Source of the DNA: Tamarix chinensis
Lineage: Eukaryota; Streptophyta; Magnoliopsida; Caryophyllales; Tamaricaceae
Assembly (NCBI GenBank): GCA_030549775.1
Contig: CM060177.1
Location: 57,228,638 to 57,292,637, forward strand
Length of the DNA stretch: 64,000 nucleotides
Direction: 5' to 3'
Below are positions 1 through 10,389 of this stretch, piece by piece (positions within the stretch are counted from its first letter, which is position 1; each line of letters begins with the position of its first letter). A program made the position numbers and the translations under genes. A model generated the notes under the pieces. It made no database searches. It saw nothing but the letters and a program-made list of their open reading frames with translations, and had not been told where the DNA came from.

Positions 1-800
1 GTAGCAGCATGTTCTTCTATTTTGAGTAAGACACCTGAGCAAGTTTAAGTAGGTAATCCTTTCCAACCATATTTTGATCAAATTAATTATATTGCTAATA
101 ATGTGGGTAGGAAAAATAATCCATGTTCGAACATATATAATTTAGGGTGGAGGAGCTATCCAAACTTTAATTGGAGAAATGATAAACTAATAAGGCCCCC
201 TATATTCCCACCACAAAGACCTATACCACTTGCTCCAATGCCAAATCAGTGACTGTAGAAGCCTTCCTTAAAAGAAATGATGAGGAAGTTCATTAGCATT
301 GTAGAGACAAATTTTTAAAATCAAGAAGCCTCAATCAAGAACTTGGAAACACAAATTGGGTAGTTAGCTAATGCAATTTCTAGAAGGGTACATGACATAT
401 TGCCAAATGACACAATGGTGAAGGCATTACTTGAAACAAAACCTTAAAAGATAAAGAAAGAAGAGGAGAAAGCTCCAAAATCAGTGCCTATGTCACTAGA
501 AGAGGTAACTAAGACCCCATTTCAAGAGGAAAACCCATATTTCCCTCCTCCTCCATTTTGGGAAAGGATTATCCAAAGTAAGTTAGATACATAATTTTCC
601 AAGATTATTCATATTCTAAATAAAGTGCATATTAATTTACCATTAATTGATATCATGAGGCAGATGCCTAATTATGCCAAATTTCTTAAGGACATTCTTA
701 CTCATAAAAGAAAATTAGAATATTATAATACCATTATATTGAATGATAACTATCCTAATATTTTTATAAAATAAATTATCATCTCAGATGAAAGATCGAG
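1..800 (+). pseudogene. Degenerate gag C-terminal region (Athila-like)
   Basis: From about position 55 the frame reads PFQPYFDQINYIANN and then a GWRSYPNFNWRND-like motif, a proline-rich PPIFPPQRPIPLAP stretch, and a coiled NQEASIKNLETQIGQLA-like segment. This is the usual C-terminal part of Athila-type Gag, the structural protein that packages element RNA. It continues through an acidic, lysine-rich region to AKFLKDILTHKRKLE near 675-720, the usual entry to the protease. In-frame stops occur near 252, 317, 361, 447 and 592, so it is a pseudogene. The N-terminal capsid part lies left of the window. Confidence 0.8.
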
Positions 801-1180
801 GAACTTTTACTATTCTTTATATGATTAGTAATGTGAAATTTGACCAAGTTCTATGTGAATTAGGTGCTAGCATAAACTTGATACCTTTCTCTATTTGTAA
901 GTATTTAGGTTTAGGGAGCTAAAACCCACTAATATGAGTTTGTAGTTGGATAATAGATTGATTAACTATCCTATAAGCATAATGGAGGAAGTTTTGGTGA
1001 AAGTGGATAAATTTATGTTTCTTATTGATTTTTTTGCGCTTTATATGGAAAAGGATTAAAGGATTTCTCTCATTCTTTGCAAACCAATTCTAGCTATAGG
1101 AAAGATTATGATTGATGTCCATGAGGGTAAGTTGATTCTTTGATTCCAAGGTGAGGCTATTAAATTTAGTGTATTTAAAA
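780..1180 (+). pseudogene. Degenerate retropepsin-like protease (Athila-like)
   Basis: The frame around 835-885 reads VKFDQVLCELGASINLIPFS, which aligns with the aspartic-protease active-site block of Athila-type elements, where the family has an aspartate in the DLGAS or DSGAS position. Here it is glutamate, so the catalytic residue appears lost. A degenerate YLGLG and a weak RPFL-type region follow with stops and a frameshift between about 920 and 1150. The enzyme would cleave Gag-Pol inside virus-like particles; this copy could not. The order gag, protease, RT supports the assignment. Confidence 0.75.
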
Positions 1181-1182
1181 TC

Positions 1183-1479
1183 ATGAAATATCCTTTTGAG
1201 GATTATGCTTTCTATAGCATTGATGTATTAGATAAAGTGATTAATGATAGTTTTCAAGCAAGTGTTTTACAATATCCTTTAGAGAGATCCTTGGTACAAT
1301 GCCAAGGAAATAAAGATGGTGCAAGAGTTAAAGACGTCATTCAATACCTAAGCACTCATCCACCTTATGAAAGAAACAAAGTATTACCTTTACAAGGACT
1401 AGAGAGAGATAAAGTTCCAAATTTCAAACCATCTATTGAGGAGCCTCCAATTTTAGAACTCAATCAACTTCCTAAATAG
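1183..1479 (+). pseudogene. Protease-RT linker segment of gag-pol (open 98-codon stretch)
   Basis: The longest open part of the left polyprotein. It carries the spacer between protease and reverse transcriptase: a VIQYLSTHPPYERNKVLPL segment followed by KPSIEEPPILELNQLP, the proline-rich lead-in seen just before RT in Athila-type elements. No catalytic function is expected from it. The methionine at its start is internal to the old polyprotein, not a gene start. It stops at 1477-1479, short of the RT domain. Confidence 0.75.
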
Positions 1480-1614
1480 TAAAAATACGTTTCTATTGGT
1501 TATAATGATTCCCTTCTTGTTATTATTTCTTCATCGTTGCTTGATCCACATGAAGAAAAGTTAATGAGAAATGTTAAGGGAGCTAAAGAAGGCCTTTGAA
1601 TTGATCATCACTGA

Positions 1615-2345
1615 TATTAAGGGGATTAGTCCTTCCACATGCATTCAAAAAATTGTCATGGAAGATAACAATAAGAATTTGATCCAACCTCAAAGGCGAA
1701 TGAACCCAACAATGCAAGAGGTGGTGAAGAAAGAGATAATTTAACTATTGGATGTAGGTATGATCTTACCTATCTCTGATAGGTCTTCAGTTCATCTTGT
1801 ACAAGTGGTTCCTAAGAAAGGTGGAATTATCATGGTTAAGAATGACAATAATGAGTTGATACCTACTAAAATTGTAACTGGATGGCATGTTTGTATTGAT
1901 TGTAGAAAATTAAATGATGCCACAAGAAAGATCATTTTCCTCTTCTCTTCATTGACCAAATCCTTGAGTGTTTAGAGAGACATGAATTTTATTACTTTCT
2001 AGATGGCTATTATGGTTATATGGAAATCCTAGTCTCTCCTGAGGACCAATAAAAGGCCACTTTAACTTTTCCTTACAACACTTTTGAATAGAGGTTTATA
2101 AATTTTGGCCTTTTTAATAATCGTACTACTTTTCAAAGATGCATGATGGCCATATTTCATGATATGGTTGAGAAATTTATGGAAAGTTTTACTGATGATT
2201 ATATAGTTTTTGGATCAACTTTTTATGCATGTTTAGATAACCTTATGTTTCTGCTAAAATTTTGTGAGGATATTAGACTTGTTTTGAATTGGAAAAAATT
2301 TCATCCAATTGGAAAACCTTTTGATTTTGTTAAGATATAAGATAT
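1615..2345 (+). pseudogene. Degenerate reverse transcriptase domain (Athila/Tat-like)
   Basis: RT would copy element RNA into cDNA. A frame reads DIKGISPSTCIQKIVMEDN, then QPQRRMNPTMQEVVKKEII, a stop, LLDVGMILPISDRSSVHLVQ, VPKKGGIIMV, ELIPTKIVTGWHVCIDCRKL, in the order of Ty3/gypsy RT fingers and palm. After frameshifts, the segment from 2143 holds MMAIFHDMVEKFMESFTDDY. The FTDD there is the YxDD-type catalytic box, and both aspartates are kept. Stops and shifts lie between 1740 and 2140, so it is a pseudogene. It connects upstream to the linker and downstream to RNase H. Confidence 0.88.
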
Positions 2346-2569
2346 TATGTAAGGGGATAAAGGTAGATAAAGCAAAAATATAAATTATTCAAAAATTACC
2401 TCCCAAAAATGTGTTAAAATTATTCACAATTTTCTTGGTCATGTTGGTTTCTATATAAGTTTCATTAAGGACTTTTCAAAAATCTATGTGACCTTTTAGC
2501 TAAAAATTCAACCTTCAAATTTTCTGATGTGTGCTTAAAGGCTTTTTACACTCTTAAAGACTCTTATTA

Positions 2570-2970
2570 TCGTTGCTTCCGTTTGAACCTTCCTTTTGAA
2601 ATCACATGTGATGCAAGTGATGTAGCTTTAGGAGTAGTTTTGGACAACATGGGGATAAATTTTTCCACATTATTTATTATGCTATAAAAGCATTAAATTA
2701 TGCACAAAGGAATTATGCCACTATTAACAAAGAATTGCTAGTCATGGTCTTTGCTTTTGATAAGTTTTTCCATTACTTATTGCTTAATAAAATCATTGTG
2801 CATACTAACCATACTGGTTTGAGATATCCTTTTTTCAAGTAAGAAACTAAGCCCAGAATCATCTGATGGATTCAATGGCTACAAGAATTTGACTTGGAAA
2901 TAATGGATAAGAAGGGAAGTAAAAATAATGTAGCATATCACTTATCCCACCTATCATCATCATATAAGGT
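2570..2970 (+). pseudogene. Degenerate RNase H domain
   Basis: Pieces in two frames read PFEITCDASDVALGVVLDN, then HIIYYAIKALNYAQRNYATI, NKELLVMVFAFDKFFHYLL and IIVHTNHTGLRYPFF, ending with EFDLEIMDKKG and NNVAYHLSHL. This is the RNase H domain that follows RT in Ty3/gypsy elements and would remove RNA from the RNA-DNA hybrid. The DASD aspartates and the glutamate of NKELL are kept. A TDHAAL-type motif has become TNHTGL, which loses one acidic residue. At least one frameshift (near 2650) and stops break it. Confidence 0.85.
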
Positions 2971-3179
2971 AAGAAAGGAGGGTAAGCCTATTTATGGCAC
3001 TTTCTTTGATGAGACACTCTATGTAGTTATAAATCATCCATGGTATGCTAATTTAGTAAAATATCTTGTAAATGGAATGCTACCCAATTACTTGTCTTAT
3101 CATAAAAGGAAGAAATTTTTGCATGGCTTGAGATATTATTTTTGGGTTGACCCTTATCTTTATAAAACATTTTCTAGTC

Positions 3180-4345
3180 AAATAATAAGAAGATGCATCC
3201 CTAAATATGAGCTTCACTTTATTTAAGCTTATTGTCATATTAGAGAATGTGTTGGCCATTTTGGACCTACCAGAACTACAACTAAAGTTCTACAAAGTAG
3301 TTTTTATTTACCTGCATTATTAAATGATGCTTATGCTTTCTCTAGGGCTTATGATAGATGTAAAAAGGTTTGTAATATTTCTTAAAAATAAGAAGTATCC
3401 CTTATAAATATTTTACTTTTTAAATTATTTAATATATGGGGTATTGAATTTATGGGACCATTCCTTAAGTCTATGCATAATGAATATATCCTTTATGTTG
3501 TAGATTATGTGTCTAAGTAGGTGGAGGTTATTTCAACAACCACCAATGATGCAAAAGTTGTCACCAAATTATTGAAAAAGAATATCTTCACAAGATTTGG
3601 AATGCCAAGGACTATTATAAGAGATAGGGGTTCGCATTTCTATAATAGAGCATTTAGTGCTCTCTTGGCTAAATATAGAGTTACACATAAGGTTGAAACT
3701 ACATATCATCCCAAAATTAGTGGAAAAGTAGATGTTTCTTACTAAGAAATAAAATGAATATTGAAAAAATGGTTAATGCTTCTTAAAAAGATTGGTATTT
3801 AAAGTTAGATGATACACTTTAGGTATATAGGGCCGCTTTTAAAACCCCATTAATAATGCCTCCCTATAAAATTTTTTTCATTATCTTCTTATAGATCTTT
3901 AACACAAATCTTTTTAGGCCAATAGTTTTCTTAACATGGATGTGCAAGCTGTAGGTAAAAGAAGTCTCTTATAATTAAATGAGCTTGATGAATTTTGATT
4001 AGGCACATATTAAAATGCTCAAATGTATAAGGAGCACACAAAGAGGATGAATGATCAAAGAATAGTGAAAAGCTAGTTTGAAAAAGGGAAACAAGCACTC
4101 CTTTTTAAAATCCCACTTGTATTTTTTCCTAGTAAGTCGTGCTTACATTGGTATGAATCATTCACAATGACACAAATTTTCCCCTCTAGAGTATTAGAGA
4201 TAAGTATTCTAAAAAAGGAAAATTTTAGGCAAATGGACTCCAATTGAAAGTTTATAATGGTGGAGAGGTTGATAGCCTCAAAACCATCATATGCTTAAAG
4301 AATCTTACATTAATAAGAATAGAGTCGAGCTAATGACTACAAATA
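3180..4345 (+). pseudogene. Degenerate integrase (zinc finger, core, C-terminal part)
   Basis: Integrase would insert the cDNA. The zinc-binding region (3190-3380) has CHIRECVGHFGP and DRCKKVC, with the first cysteine of the usual CxxC replaced by alanine. The core (3430-3760) has GIEFMGPF, where the family has GIDFMGP, so the first catalytic aspartate looks replaced by glutamate. RFGMPRTIIRDRGSHF keeps the second aspartate, and EIK after a stop near 3743 keeps the glutamate. The longest open stretch is 3521-3745. Downstream, stops interrupt the region that ends with QLKVYNGGEV (about 4235-4270) and the TTNKHFLGGNP tail. Confidence 0.86.
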
Positions 4346-4379
4346 AGCACTTCTTGGGAGGCAACCCATGTGTGTGTTT

Positions 4380-4835
4380 AATTTAGTTTATGCTAAAAAA
4401 ACATTCTCCTTTTAATTTGTTTTGCTAGGCATTTTTATTTTTTCTTTTTATTGAAAATTCATAGCAATTTAACATGTCTATAAATAATTGCAAGGCATAT
4501 GAACATCCAAATTTTAACAAAGCACTTGTGAGGTAACATTTAGTGGGGATGCATCATGACACGGGTCACGATGGCCTAGAAACAAGCACTTCTCCCTGGG
4601 TATTAGAAAAATATTGTCATAACCTCTTAGGTACATTCTATATGCTCTCACTTATATTGAATCGCCTTTTCCTCCTTTGTGTGGATTTATTGTCCCTTAA
4701 GGACTTTGGTTTGTTTTTATACTTCATTAGTTTGCTTTGTTTATTTATTTATTTATTTAATTTTTGAGTGTTAACAGGTGTTTCTATTTTAATTTTCACA
4801 AGGAGGATAAAATCAACCAAGTGCCATTGAGGTAC
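4380..4835 (+). other. 3' non-coding flank of the left Athila-like remnant
   Basis: After the integrase tail, no domain can be seen. A 74-codon open frame at 4543-4767 encodes a hydrophobic leucine/phenylalanine-rich string that ends in a (TTTA)n run. Similar hydrophobic stretches follow integrase in many Athila-type elements, but I cannot support a protein. A purine-rich AAGGAGGATAAA at about 4800-4811 resembles a polypurine tract, yet no clear LTR start follows. The junction with the next LTR at about 4840 is therefore approximate. Confidence 0.4.
4740..4760. repeat. (TTTA)n microsatellite
   Basis: About five perfect TTTA units followed by T-rich DNA, in the 3' flank of the left Athila-like remnant. 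Confidence 0.85.
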
Positions 4836-6953
4836 AACCAATCATATTGGTACCCAAAGGTGACACAATACCATTACTCATGAACCCACTGACAAAGTGG
4901 TATGCCTAGTCATACTACAAAACAAAGGAAACATAGTATCCGCCAACCTTGGTCACCTATTCCTTAAGTATTGATACCCCCTTATAGGGCCCATAGGTCA
5001 CCTAGAGAGTAAAATAGGACCTTAATTGGGCACAACCGTACACCAGAGAACTAAAAAAATGAGGGAGATCACCTCATATCTAGGTAGCTTATCCTAAAAA
5101 GCAACCATTCTTAATTAGAGGTCTGTCACTTTAAATATTAATTTTTTATGAGGTTATTACAGATGTTAAATACTACACAACAATTCTCATTTCTATAATT
5201 AACATTTATCCTTCTTGTCCAATTATCACGGTAAACCCTAAGATCATTAATCTATGTCAATCTAATTCAACACTAAGGTCAACCTATCAAAAGACTAAGG
5301 TCGTCCTAATATTCAATTATTCACAAAATGATAGATTAGGTCAAATTTTCTAAAATTACCTTGTAAACTCCTATTTCTCCATTTTATTCATTTTTCTAAA
5401 AACCTTTATTATTATGGAAATTTTTGGTAGTAAAAGGCTAAAGGGTAAAATTTTACATTATTTTAGCACATAGATAATCTTTGTATTTTGGTGATTAACT
5501 AAATTTTCTACTTTTCATGCATTTCGTTGGTTGCACCCATAAAACCCTAATCATGCAAATCTCATATATAACTTATCCTATGTGGCATATGCATAAATAT
5601 TTAAAGCATAATATAACATTTAATTACAGAAACTATCATCACGGTACATGTAGGAAAATAATTCTCACTCTAGGTCATATAAATAGAAATTATCATAAGT
5701 TAACCCTTATTATACGTATATGTCTCCATGCAAATCATATTAACCCTAACTACCATGTATTAGTAATCATGAGGTATTCGTCAAGTAATTAAAATTGTAA
5801 CTTGACAAGGTTGAAAAACCTACCAAAATCCTATATATACATATGTATATCATATAATATATTAATCATATAGAAATTGTACATACCATTTAATTAACAT
5901 GTGATTAATTTATCATACATGTTATCATACGTGGAAAATATAAATCCTTATCATAATTATCAATCTAAACAATCCATACATGCTCGCACATAACTTCTAC
6001 CATCTTATGAGTGATTCAATTTACCTAATCCAAGCTCACACAAAAAATCTTCTCTAAGATCCTCAAGAATTAGCTAGGAATTTAATAACCAACAACAAAT
6101 GTATTAGAATTTAATATTACACAAGAATAACCCCAAAATTGCCAAAAATAACACAATAATAGCTAATTAGTTGAAACAAAGTAGCAAGGAAGCCAAACAA
6201 ACTCACGCAGCAAATGAAGGATGGGACTATGAGAGTATGTCAAGAAGTAAAGGAGGATAAATAATGCTTTGTGGCATTTCTAGGGAGATGACATGGAAGA
6301 AATTAATGGTGTAGTAGGGGGATAAATGGAAAGGAAAGATGTCATAATTGGATAAGCTATGATAAGGAAAGTGCGGTAAGAGGAGGAAAATTTCCATACC
6401 AAATCGAAGTGGTAGGAAAGGCTTCGATGGATTTGTGTGCAGCATGGATAAGAATTTAGTGGTGGAGGGTGTAGCAAGGAGGGGAGGTGCAAAAGTTTTA
6501 GTCAACAATGAAGGCCTGGCTTCAGTGAGTTTGGCCGAAGGTTGTGGTTGATGTTCAATGTGGTTGGATGAAGGTGGAGAGGGTGGTTGTAGTGAGTTTA
6601 GACTAGGGATTGTGGGTGATTTTGGTGAGGTTGTGTTGGTTGTGGGATGGTTTTGGCATGGATAACTGATGTAGAGGTGATGGATTAGTGGATATGGTCA
6701 ATGTAAGGGAAAAGGGAGCAATAGTGGTGTTCATTTTGGAGAAATAAATGGTGGAAAAGAAATGGTCGACGATTGGAGTGATGGAGAAATGGAGAGGTTT
6801 TGCTTGCATGAGGGAGCTCGAGTGGAAGGCAAGGAATGTTAGGTTCCTAGGGTAAGAAGGCATGATACAAAGGAGAAGGAGACTAAGAGGGAGAAGGCTT
6901 AAGAAGAGGATAGGGTAGGGTGTCATCAAGCAAAACAAGGAGAAGGAAACATG

Positions 6954-6963
6954 GAGGAGAGGG
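6954..6963. repeat. Target-site duplication of the LINE insertion (left copy)
   Basis: GAGGAGAGGG, identical to 7831-7840. In the uninterrupted sister LTR at about 34735-34760 the corresponding sequence runs through without the insert. Confidence 0.85.
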
Positions 6964-7830
6964 TTGCACTCCTCAGGTCTAGAAGTTTTCACCCCGAAAC
7001 ATGATACTTTCCATTTCATGAGATCACTAAGCTAGATTGTTTCAGACCTGGTGCAGTAGACAGTGTCTCCTCATCAAGTCAAAGTCCTGCTCAATTCTTG
7101 GAAGATGGGAAGGGGATTTTCCAAAAATCTTGCTTACAACTATTTTCTAGACAAAGTAGTAAAATGGAAACCTCACAGGGATATGTGGAAACAAAACAAG
7201 ACCAAAATATATTCCTTCATCCTTTGGCTAGCTCTCAAGCTTAGACTCTACACTAAAGATAGGTTGCTCTACTTGACAGGACCTAAAAAATGTGTGTTAT
7301 GTCAGGACAAGCTAGAGACCCATGAGCACTTGTTTTCTGAATGTATCAAAACCAAGCATATTTGGAAACAAATCAAAAAATGGCTAGGGCTTTCAAGGAG
7401 ATCCACCACCCTATACAGTGGCATGAGAATCATACATAGAAATGGGCATAGACATCACAAACTTTGGAAAGCTAGAGCCCGTGGCTTTGGCAGTCCTTGT
7501 GTACCTCATTTGGAAGAACAGAAATGCAGGTTTACATGAAGAAAGCATTCTTGATCCTAAAAGCATCATTATCCAAGTCCAAAAGTATGTATTTAGTGCA
7601 TTGTATTTTGAAGAGGAAACTAGGAACTTCTTATAGGATGTGAGCTGGTGGTCTTATGTATTATGCTGTAAGCTTTTGAATTCTGTATTTTTGCTCCCTG
7701 TCATGCTTGTATCTCAGGGACTAAAGTTAATGGCCATGTTTGGCCCTGGGGTTAGCCCTCATTTTTTGTTGTAACCAGGGTATGCCTCGTGCACTTGTAA
7801 ATTTCTGTTAATATATTTACCATTTCCCAA
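6964..7830 (+). mobile_element. 5'-truncated L1-type LINE fragment
   Basis: An 867-bp insert flanked by the 10-bp duplication GAGGAGAGGG. It carries the C-terminal part of a LINE ORF2 (zf-RVT region), then a 3' UTR with TTGTAACCAGGG and TTAATATATTTACCATTTC, the kind of 3' end seen in plant L1-type LINEs, and only a trace of a poly(A) tail (CCCAA). 5' truncation and a variable-length duplication are the usual signature of target-primed reverse transcription. It sits inside E's left LTR and is absent at the same point of the right LTR. Confidence 0.85.
7063..7636 (+). pseudogene. LINE ORF2 C-terminal fragment (zf-RVT domain), frameshifted
   Basis: The first frame (7063 to about 7470) carries the pattern of the zinc-binding domain after the RT of plant LINEs: W-rich IYSFILWLALKLRLYTKDRL, then CVLCQDKLETHEHLFSEC with the C-x2-C...H...C ligands intact, then IWKQIKKWLGLS. 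A frameshift near 7460-7480 moves the reading to the frame 7442-7636, which contains ALAVLVYLIWKNRNAG, a common ending of this domain (VYxIWxxRN). The RT catalytic domain and endonuclease are missing because the copy is 5'-truncated. No function is expected. Confidence 0.85.
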
Positions 7831-7840
7831 GAGGAGAGGG
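7831..7840. repeat. Target-site duplication of the LINE insertion (right copy)
   Basis: GAGGAGAGGG, identical to 6954-6963. The E LTR sequence resumes immediately after it. Confidence 0.85.
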
Positions 7841-8181
7841 AGATGTGGTGAAGCATATGGTGTTGAGACAAAAAATGTGTAGGAGGATATGGGGGAAAAG
7901 AACAAAGATAATGTAGTAGGCTGGGTAATTATTTAGCTAAAAAAATAGGTAGAAAATATTTGGTTACTAAAAGTAGGATTTATCAACCTAATGGAAACTA
8001 ATTAAGATTTAACCTAGGATTTAAATTTAATAAAAGTCATAATATTTTTATATCTAATAGGTCATAATAATACAAATGATGCATACTTTTAACCTAATTG
8101 AAGTTTATATCTAATACGTCATAATGATAATACAAATATCAACATCCTAAAATAATTATTGCCACTAATACACATAATTAC

Positions 8182-8971
8182 CTGATATAGGAGCATCTCT
8201 AAATTACTCTCAATCTTATTCTTCAAATGATGAATAACAAGAGTAATTAGCATACTTAGAGATGGAACCCATTTTGCTTGAAAGCTCATATGTTTCTAAT
8301 GTTTTGTCAAGTGATTCTTTCAGGTATTTTACATATTTATAAGAATTTCATGTTAGTGAAGATATTTTATGATAGAAAATGGCATTATAAGAATTAAAAA
8401 GTTTATGGAAGAACAAGGCTACAAGACACAAAGTGGTATTATATATATTAAATATATGTATTACATATTTAGAGTTTGTGTGGCTTTGTTATTTTGTTGT
8501 ATACTTTATAATGCATGTAAAAATCATTATAATTAGTGTGTATATGCTTGTGTCATGCTTATGGTTCACTTTTGTTAATAAGGACAAGATATATGGGATA
8601 ATTATTGAAAGCCATGCATGTGTAAATGTATATATAAGCCTCCATGTACATTAAACTTGACACTTTAAGTCATTTGCAAAAGAATAATCGAAATAGATAA
8701 TATAGACTAGTGAACTTGATTCGTCTTCTTCTCTTCTCCTTCTTCCAGTGAGTTCATTAGAGAGTTGCAAAGGTTTCTATTGAGAAATAGATATTTTCTT
8801 ATTAGAAGGCCATTGATATTGGAGTAGATCAAAGCTACCCTACCAAAGCCATCGGTTATCATCAAATGAGAGTTAAAGAAGTCAATTTGCTTGTGCATTT
8901 TTTATGACTTGTAATCCTCAAACAAAATTTCCTAATTTGTAGAATATTTTTTAGTGATAATATTCAACATC
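8182..8971 (-). mobile_element. Small solo LTR (about 790 bp) inside E's left LTR
   Basis: The sequence from 8182 to 8971 is absent from the sister LTR, where TAGTTAATGGTTTATAATTAGG runs through at 35069-35090. ATTAC flanks it on both sides (8177-8181 and 8972-8976), a 5-bp duplication. Within one or two bases of these borders lie TGATATAGGAGC and TATTCAACA, so on the minus strand it reads TGTTGAATATT...CCTATATCA, an LTR-like TG...CA structure of copia type. No coding sequence. The open frames at 8433-8654 and 8707-8898 are not recognisable proteins. Orientation is inferred only from the TGTTGA start. Confidence 0.6.
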
Positions 8972-9014
8972 ATTACTGGTTTATAATTAGGGTTTTTTAA
9001 AATGGGTCATTACA

Positions 9015-9034
9015 TTGCTACCTCCTTAAAAAAG
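9015..9034 (-). other. Polypurine tract of element E
   Basis: On the minus strand CTTTTTTAAGGAGGTAGCAA lies directly before the LTR start TGTAATGACCC. This is where plus-strand DNA synthesis would be primed. The frame across it reads FGDEVFFKEV, a phrase typical of the very end of some Ty3/gypsy polyproteins just before the 3' LTR. Confidence 0.7.
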
Positions 9035-9500
9035 ACTTCGTCCCCGAAGTCAAACAAAATAAAAGTAACTTGCTACAACCTTGTGTGGTCCTCAAGAAAG
9101 GGTTCTATGAGATGGGGATCTCTAACCCCTTAAAAGAACCAAACCCTAATCAATTATAAACTATCTTATAGACATGCATCATCCCAACATCAATCAATCC
9201 CACATGTACACACAATTAAAAATAAATCTAAACACTAAATAGAATGATGATAAATTAGTGGTGGTGTCTAAGAATCCATGAGTCTATGCATCACTTATCA
9301 CATTTATATTATTGACCATCAAACATCCTCAGTTACCCCAAATACCTAAAGTTTTGCCTGCACTACTCTATAGGTAGGGATGAGAAGTAGGTCCCTTGCT
9401 CTTAGCCTACATTTAGGAAGCTATTGGTGGGCACCTGAGTTACTAGGGACGAATACTACCGATTGGTGGTTCCATCACCTAATGATGATGAACTCTAAAT
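9035..9500 (-). pseudogene. Collapsed interior of element E: pol missing between zinc knuckle and polypurine tract
   Basis: Only about 470 bp separate the Gag zinc knuckle from the polypurine tract, where a full element would have some 3.5-4 kb of protease, RT, RNase H and integrase. On the minus strand the last codons (FGDEVFFKEVAM, stop) match the polyprotein end of related elements. The rest shows no domain. Element E is therefore either an internal-deletion derivative or a gag-only non-autonomous lineage. Confidence 0.6.
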
Positions 9501-9509
9501 CTCAAAGAC

Positions 9510-10381
9510 TAACACTTAAAGACTCTATGGCCCATCTTACCACACTTCCAACACTCTATTGTTCTACCATAGTAGTCCTTGCCTAGGTGATTCCCTCTAT
9601 AAACATTGCATTAATAGTACCTGAGGGTTGTTTATTCCCAAACTTCGCTCTAGAAAATAGAGAAGAATATCCACCACTAGGTCGACTTTGATCAACACCC
9701 ATCCATAACATCAAAATCTCTTTGATGGCCTCTTAGTTCCACTAAGGGCCTTATTTACCTCTCAAACCATTTTTAGGGCACAAGCCCTTTCATACACCTA
9801 GAGTACATCAGTCATAATCTCTCCTCCAAGCACCTTTTAGTGTGAAGATCAAACATTGCTCAAAGTGATAAGCAACCATCACCTCACTACCAACTATCTC
9901 TAGCGCAAAAGCAAGATGCTCAAAGAACTTACTAAAGTAATCATCAACCAACATGTTCCTTTATTAAAGGGTCAAAAACTCGAAATTTTTCACATGATAC
10001 ACATGCAAAGGGTAGTAGCATGCTCTCAAATCTACCAAAAATCCTTCTCAAATGTCTACCGAATAAACAGCTCAAAGTTAGAGTCCTCTCCACCATTAAT
10101 TTGCCTTACCTAGTAAGTAGAAAAAACTAGTGTCCACCTTCTTCCCATCTATGCAATCAGAAGTTCTAAAGATCTTCTCTAGCTTCCTAATCCACCTTTC
10201 TAATACTATTGGATCCACAACTCCCTCAAACACAGGTTTGTGATGAAACCTGACCTCTCTAAGCCAGCTCTCAGCCTAAACATGTGCTAGATGAAATGGT
10301 TAAGGGTGGTTGTGGTTCTACCACTCTCCCAACTATTGTAATAAACTCTTCCATGTGTTAAAGGTTAAATTTTTGATCCAT
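9510..10381 (-). pseudogene. Degenerate gag (Retrotrans_gag domain and CCHC zinc knuckle) of element E
   Basis: Read on the minus strand, the likely start MDQKFN lies at 10381-10379. The frame then carries FEGVVDPIVLERWIRKLEKI with DCIDGKKV, the hallmark start of the retrotransposon Gag domain. Next come a YLLGKA..WW box, a YYPLHVYHVKNFEFLTL stretch and DDYFSKFFEHLAFALEIVGS. Near 9512-9553 is CWKCGKMGHRVFKC, a complete C-x2-C-x4-H-x4-C zinc knuckle for RNA binding. Stops and shifts break it (for example at about 9930-9960 and 10260), so it is a pseudogene. Gag is the particle-forming protein; a gag-only element would need pol from another copy. Confidence 0.85.
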
Positions 10382-10389
10382 AGTGCTAA

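Larger units (their letters stand above)
1..4375 (+). mobile_element. Athila/Tat-like Ty3/gypsy gag-pol remnant, left end outside window
   Basis: A decayed LTR retrotransposon interior read on the plus strand. Gag C-terminus, protease, reverse transcriptase, RNase H and integrase follow one another in Ty3/gypsy order. Phrases such as the PNFNWRND gag motif, AKFLKDILTHKRKLE before protease, KPSIEEPPILELNQLP before RT and the LGGNP tail after integrase are typical of the Athila/Tat group. The frame is broken by many stop codons and several frameshifts, so nothing here can make a working polyprotein. No LTR belonging to it is visible at the left because the window opens inside gag. At the right, homology fades after about 4375. 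Family placement is recognition from memory of the group; the domain order is seen directly. Confidence 0.9.
4840..9014 (-). mobile_element. Element E left LTR (3' LTR), interrupted by a LINE and a small LTR
   Basis: On the minus strand the LTR begins TGTAATGACCC at 9014, directly after the polypurine tract, and runs left. Segments 5520-6720 match 21010-21197 plus 30227-31210, segments 6725-6955 match 34510-34740, and 7841-8180 matches 34790-35065. The left limit is unclear: 4840-5400 resembles the inner part of elements C and D (the GGTCTTTCACTTTAA block) and no TGTAACACC-type end is visible, so the 3' end is probably truncated. It lacks coding capacity. The open frames at 6227-7019 lie in its purine-rich, low-complexity part. 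Confidence 0.7.

Noticed and set aside
4543..4767. Hydrophobic 74-codon frame as an env-like gene
   Set aside because: Too short, ends in a TTTA repeat, and no signal or fusion-peptide pattern; only weak resemblance to non-coding tails of Athila elements.
6227..7019. Minus-strand open frames of 93 and 138 codons
   Set aside because: They lie in the purine-rich part of E's left LTR; the same segment in the right LTR and the third E-type LTR is not open in that frame.
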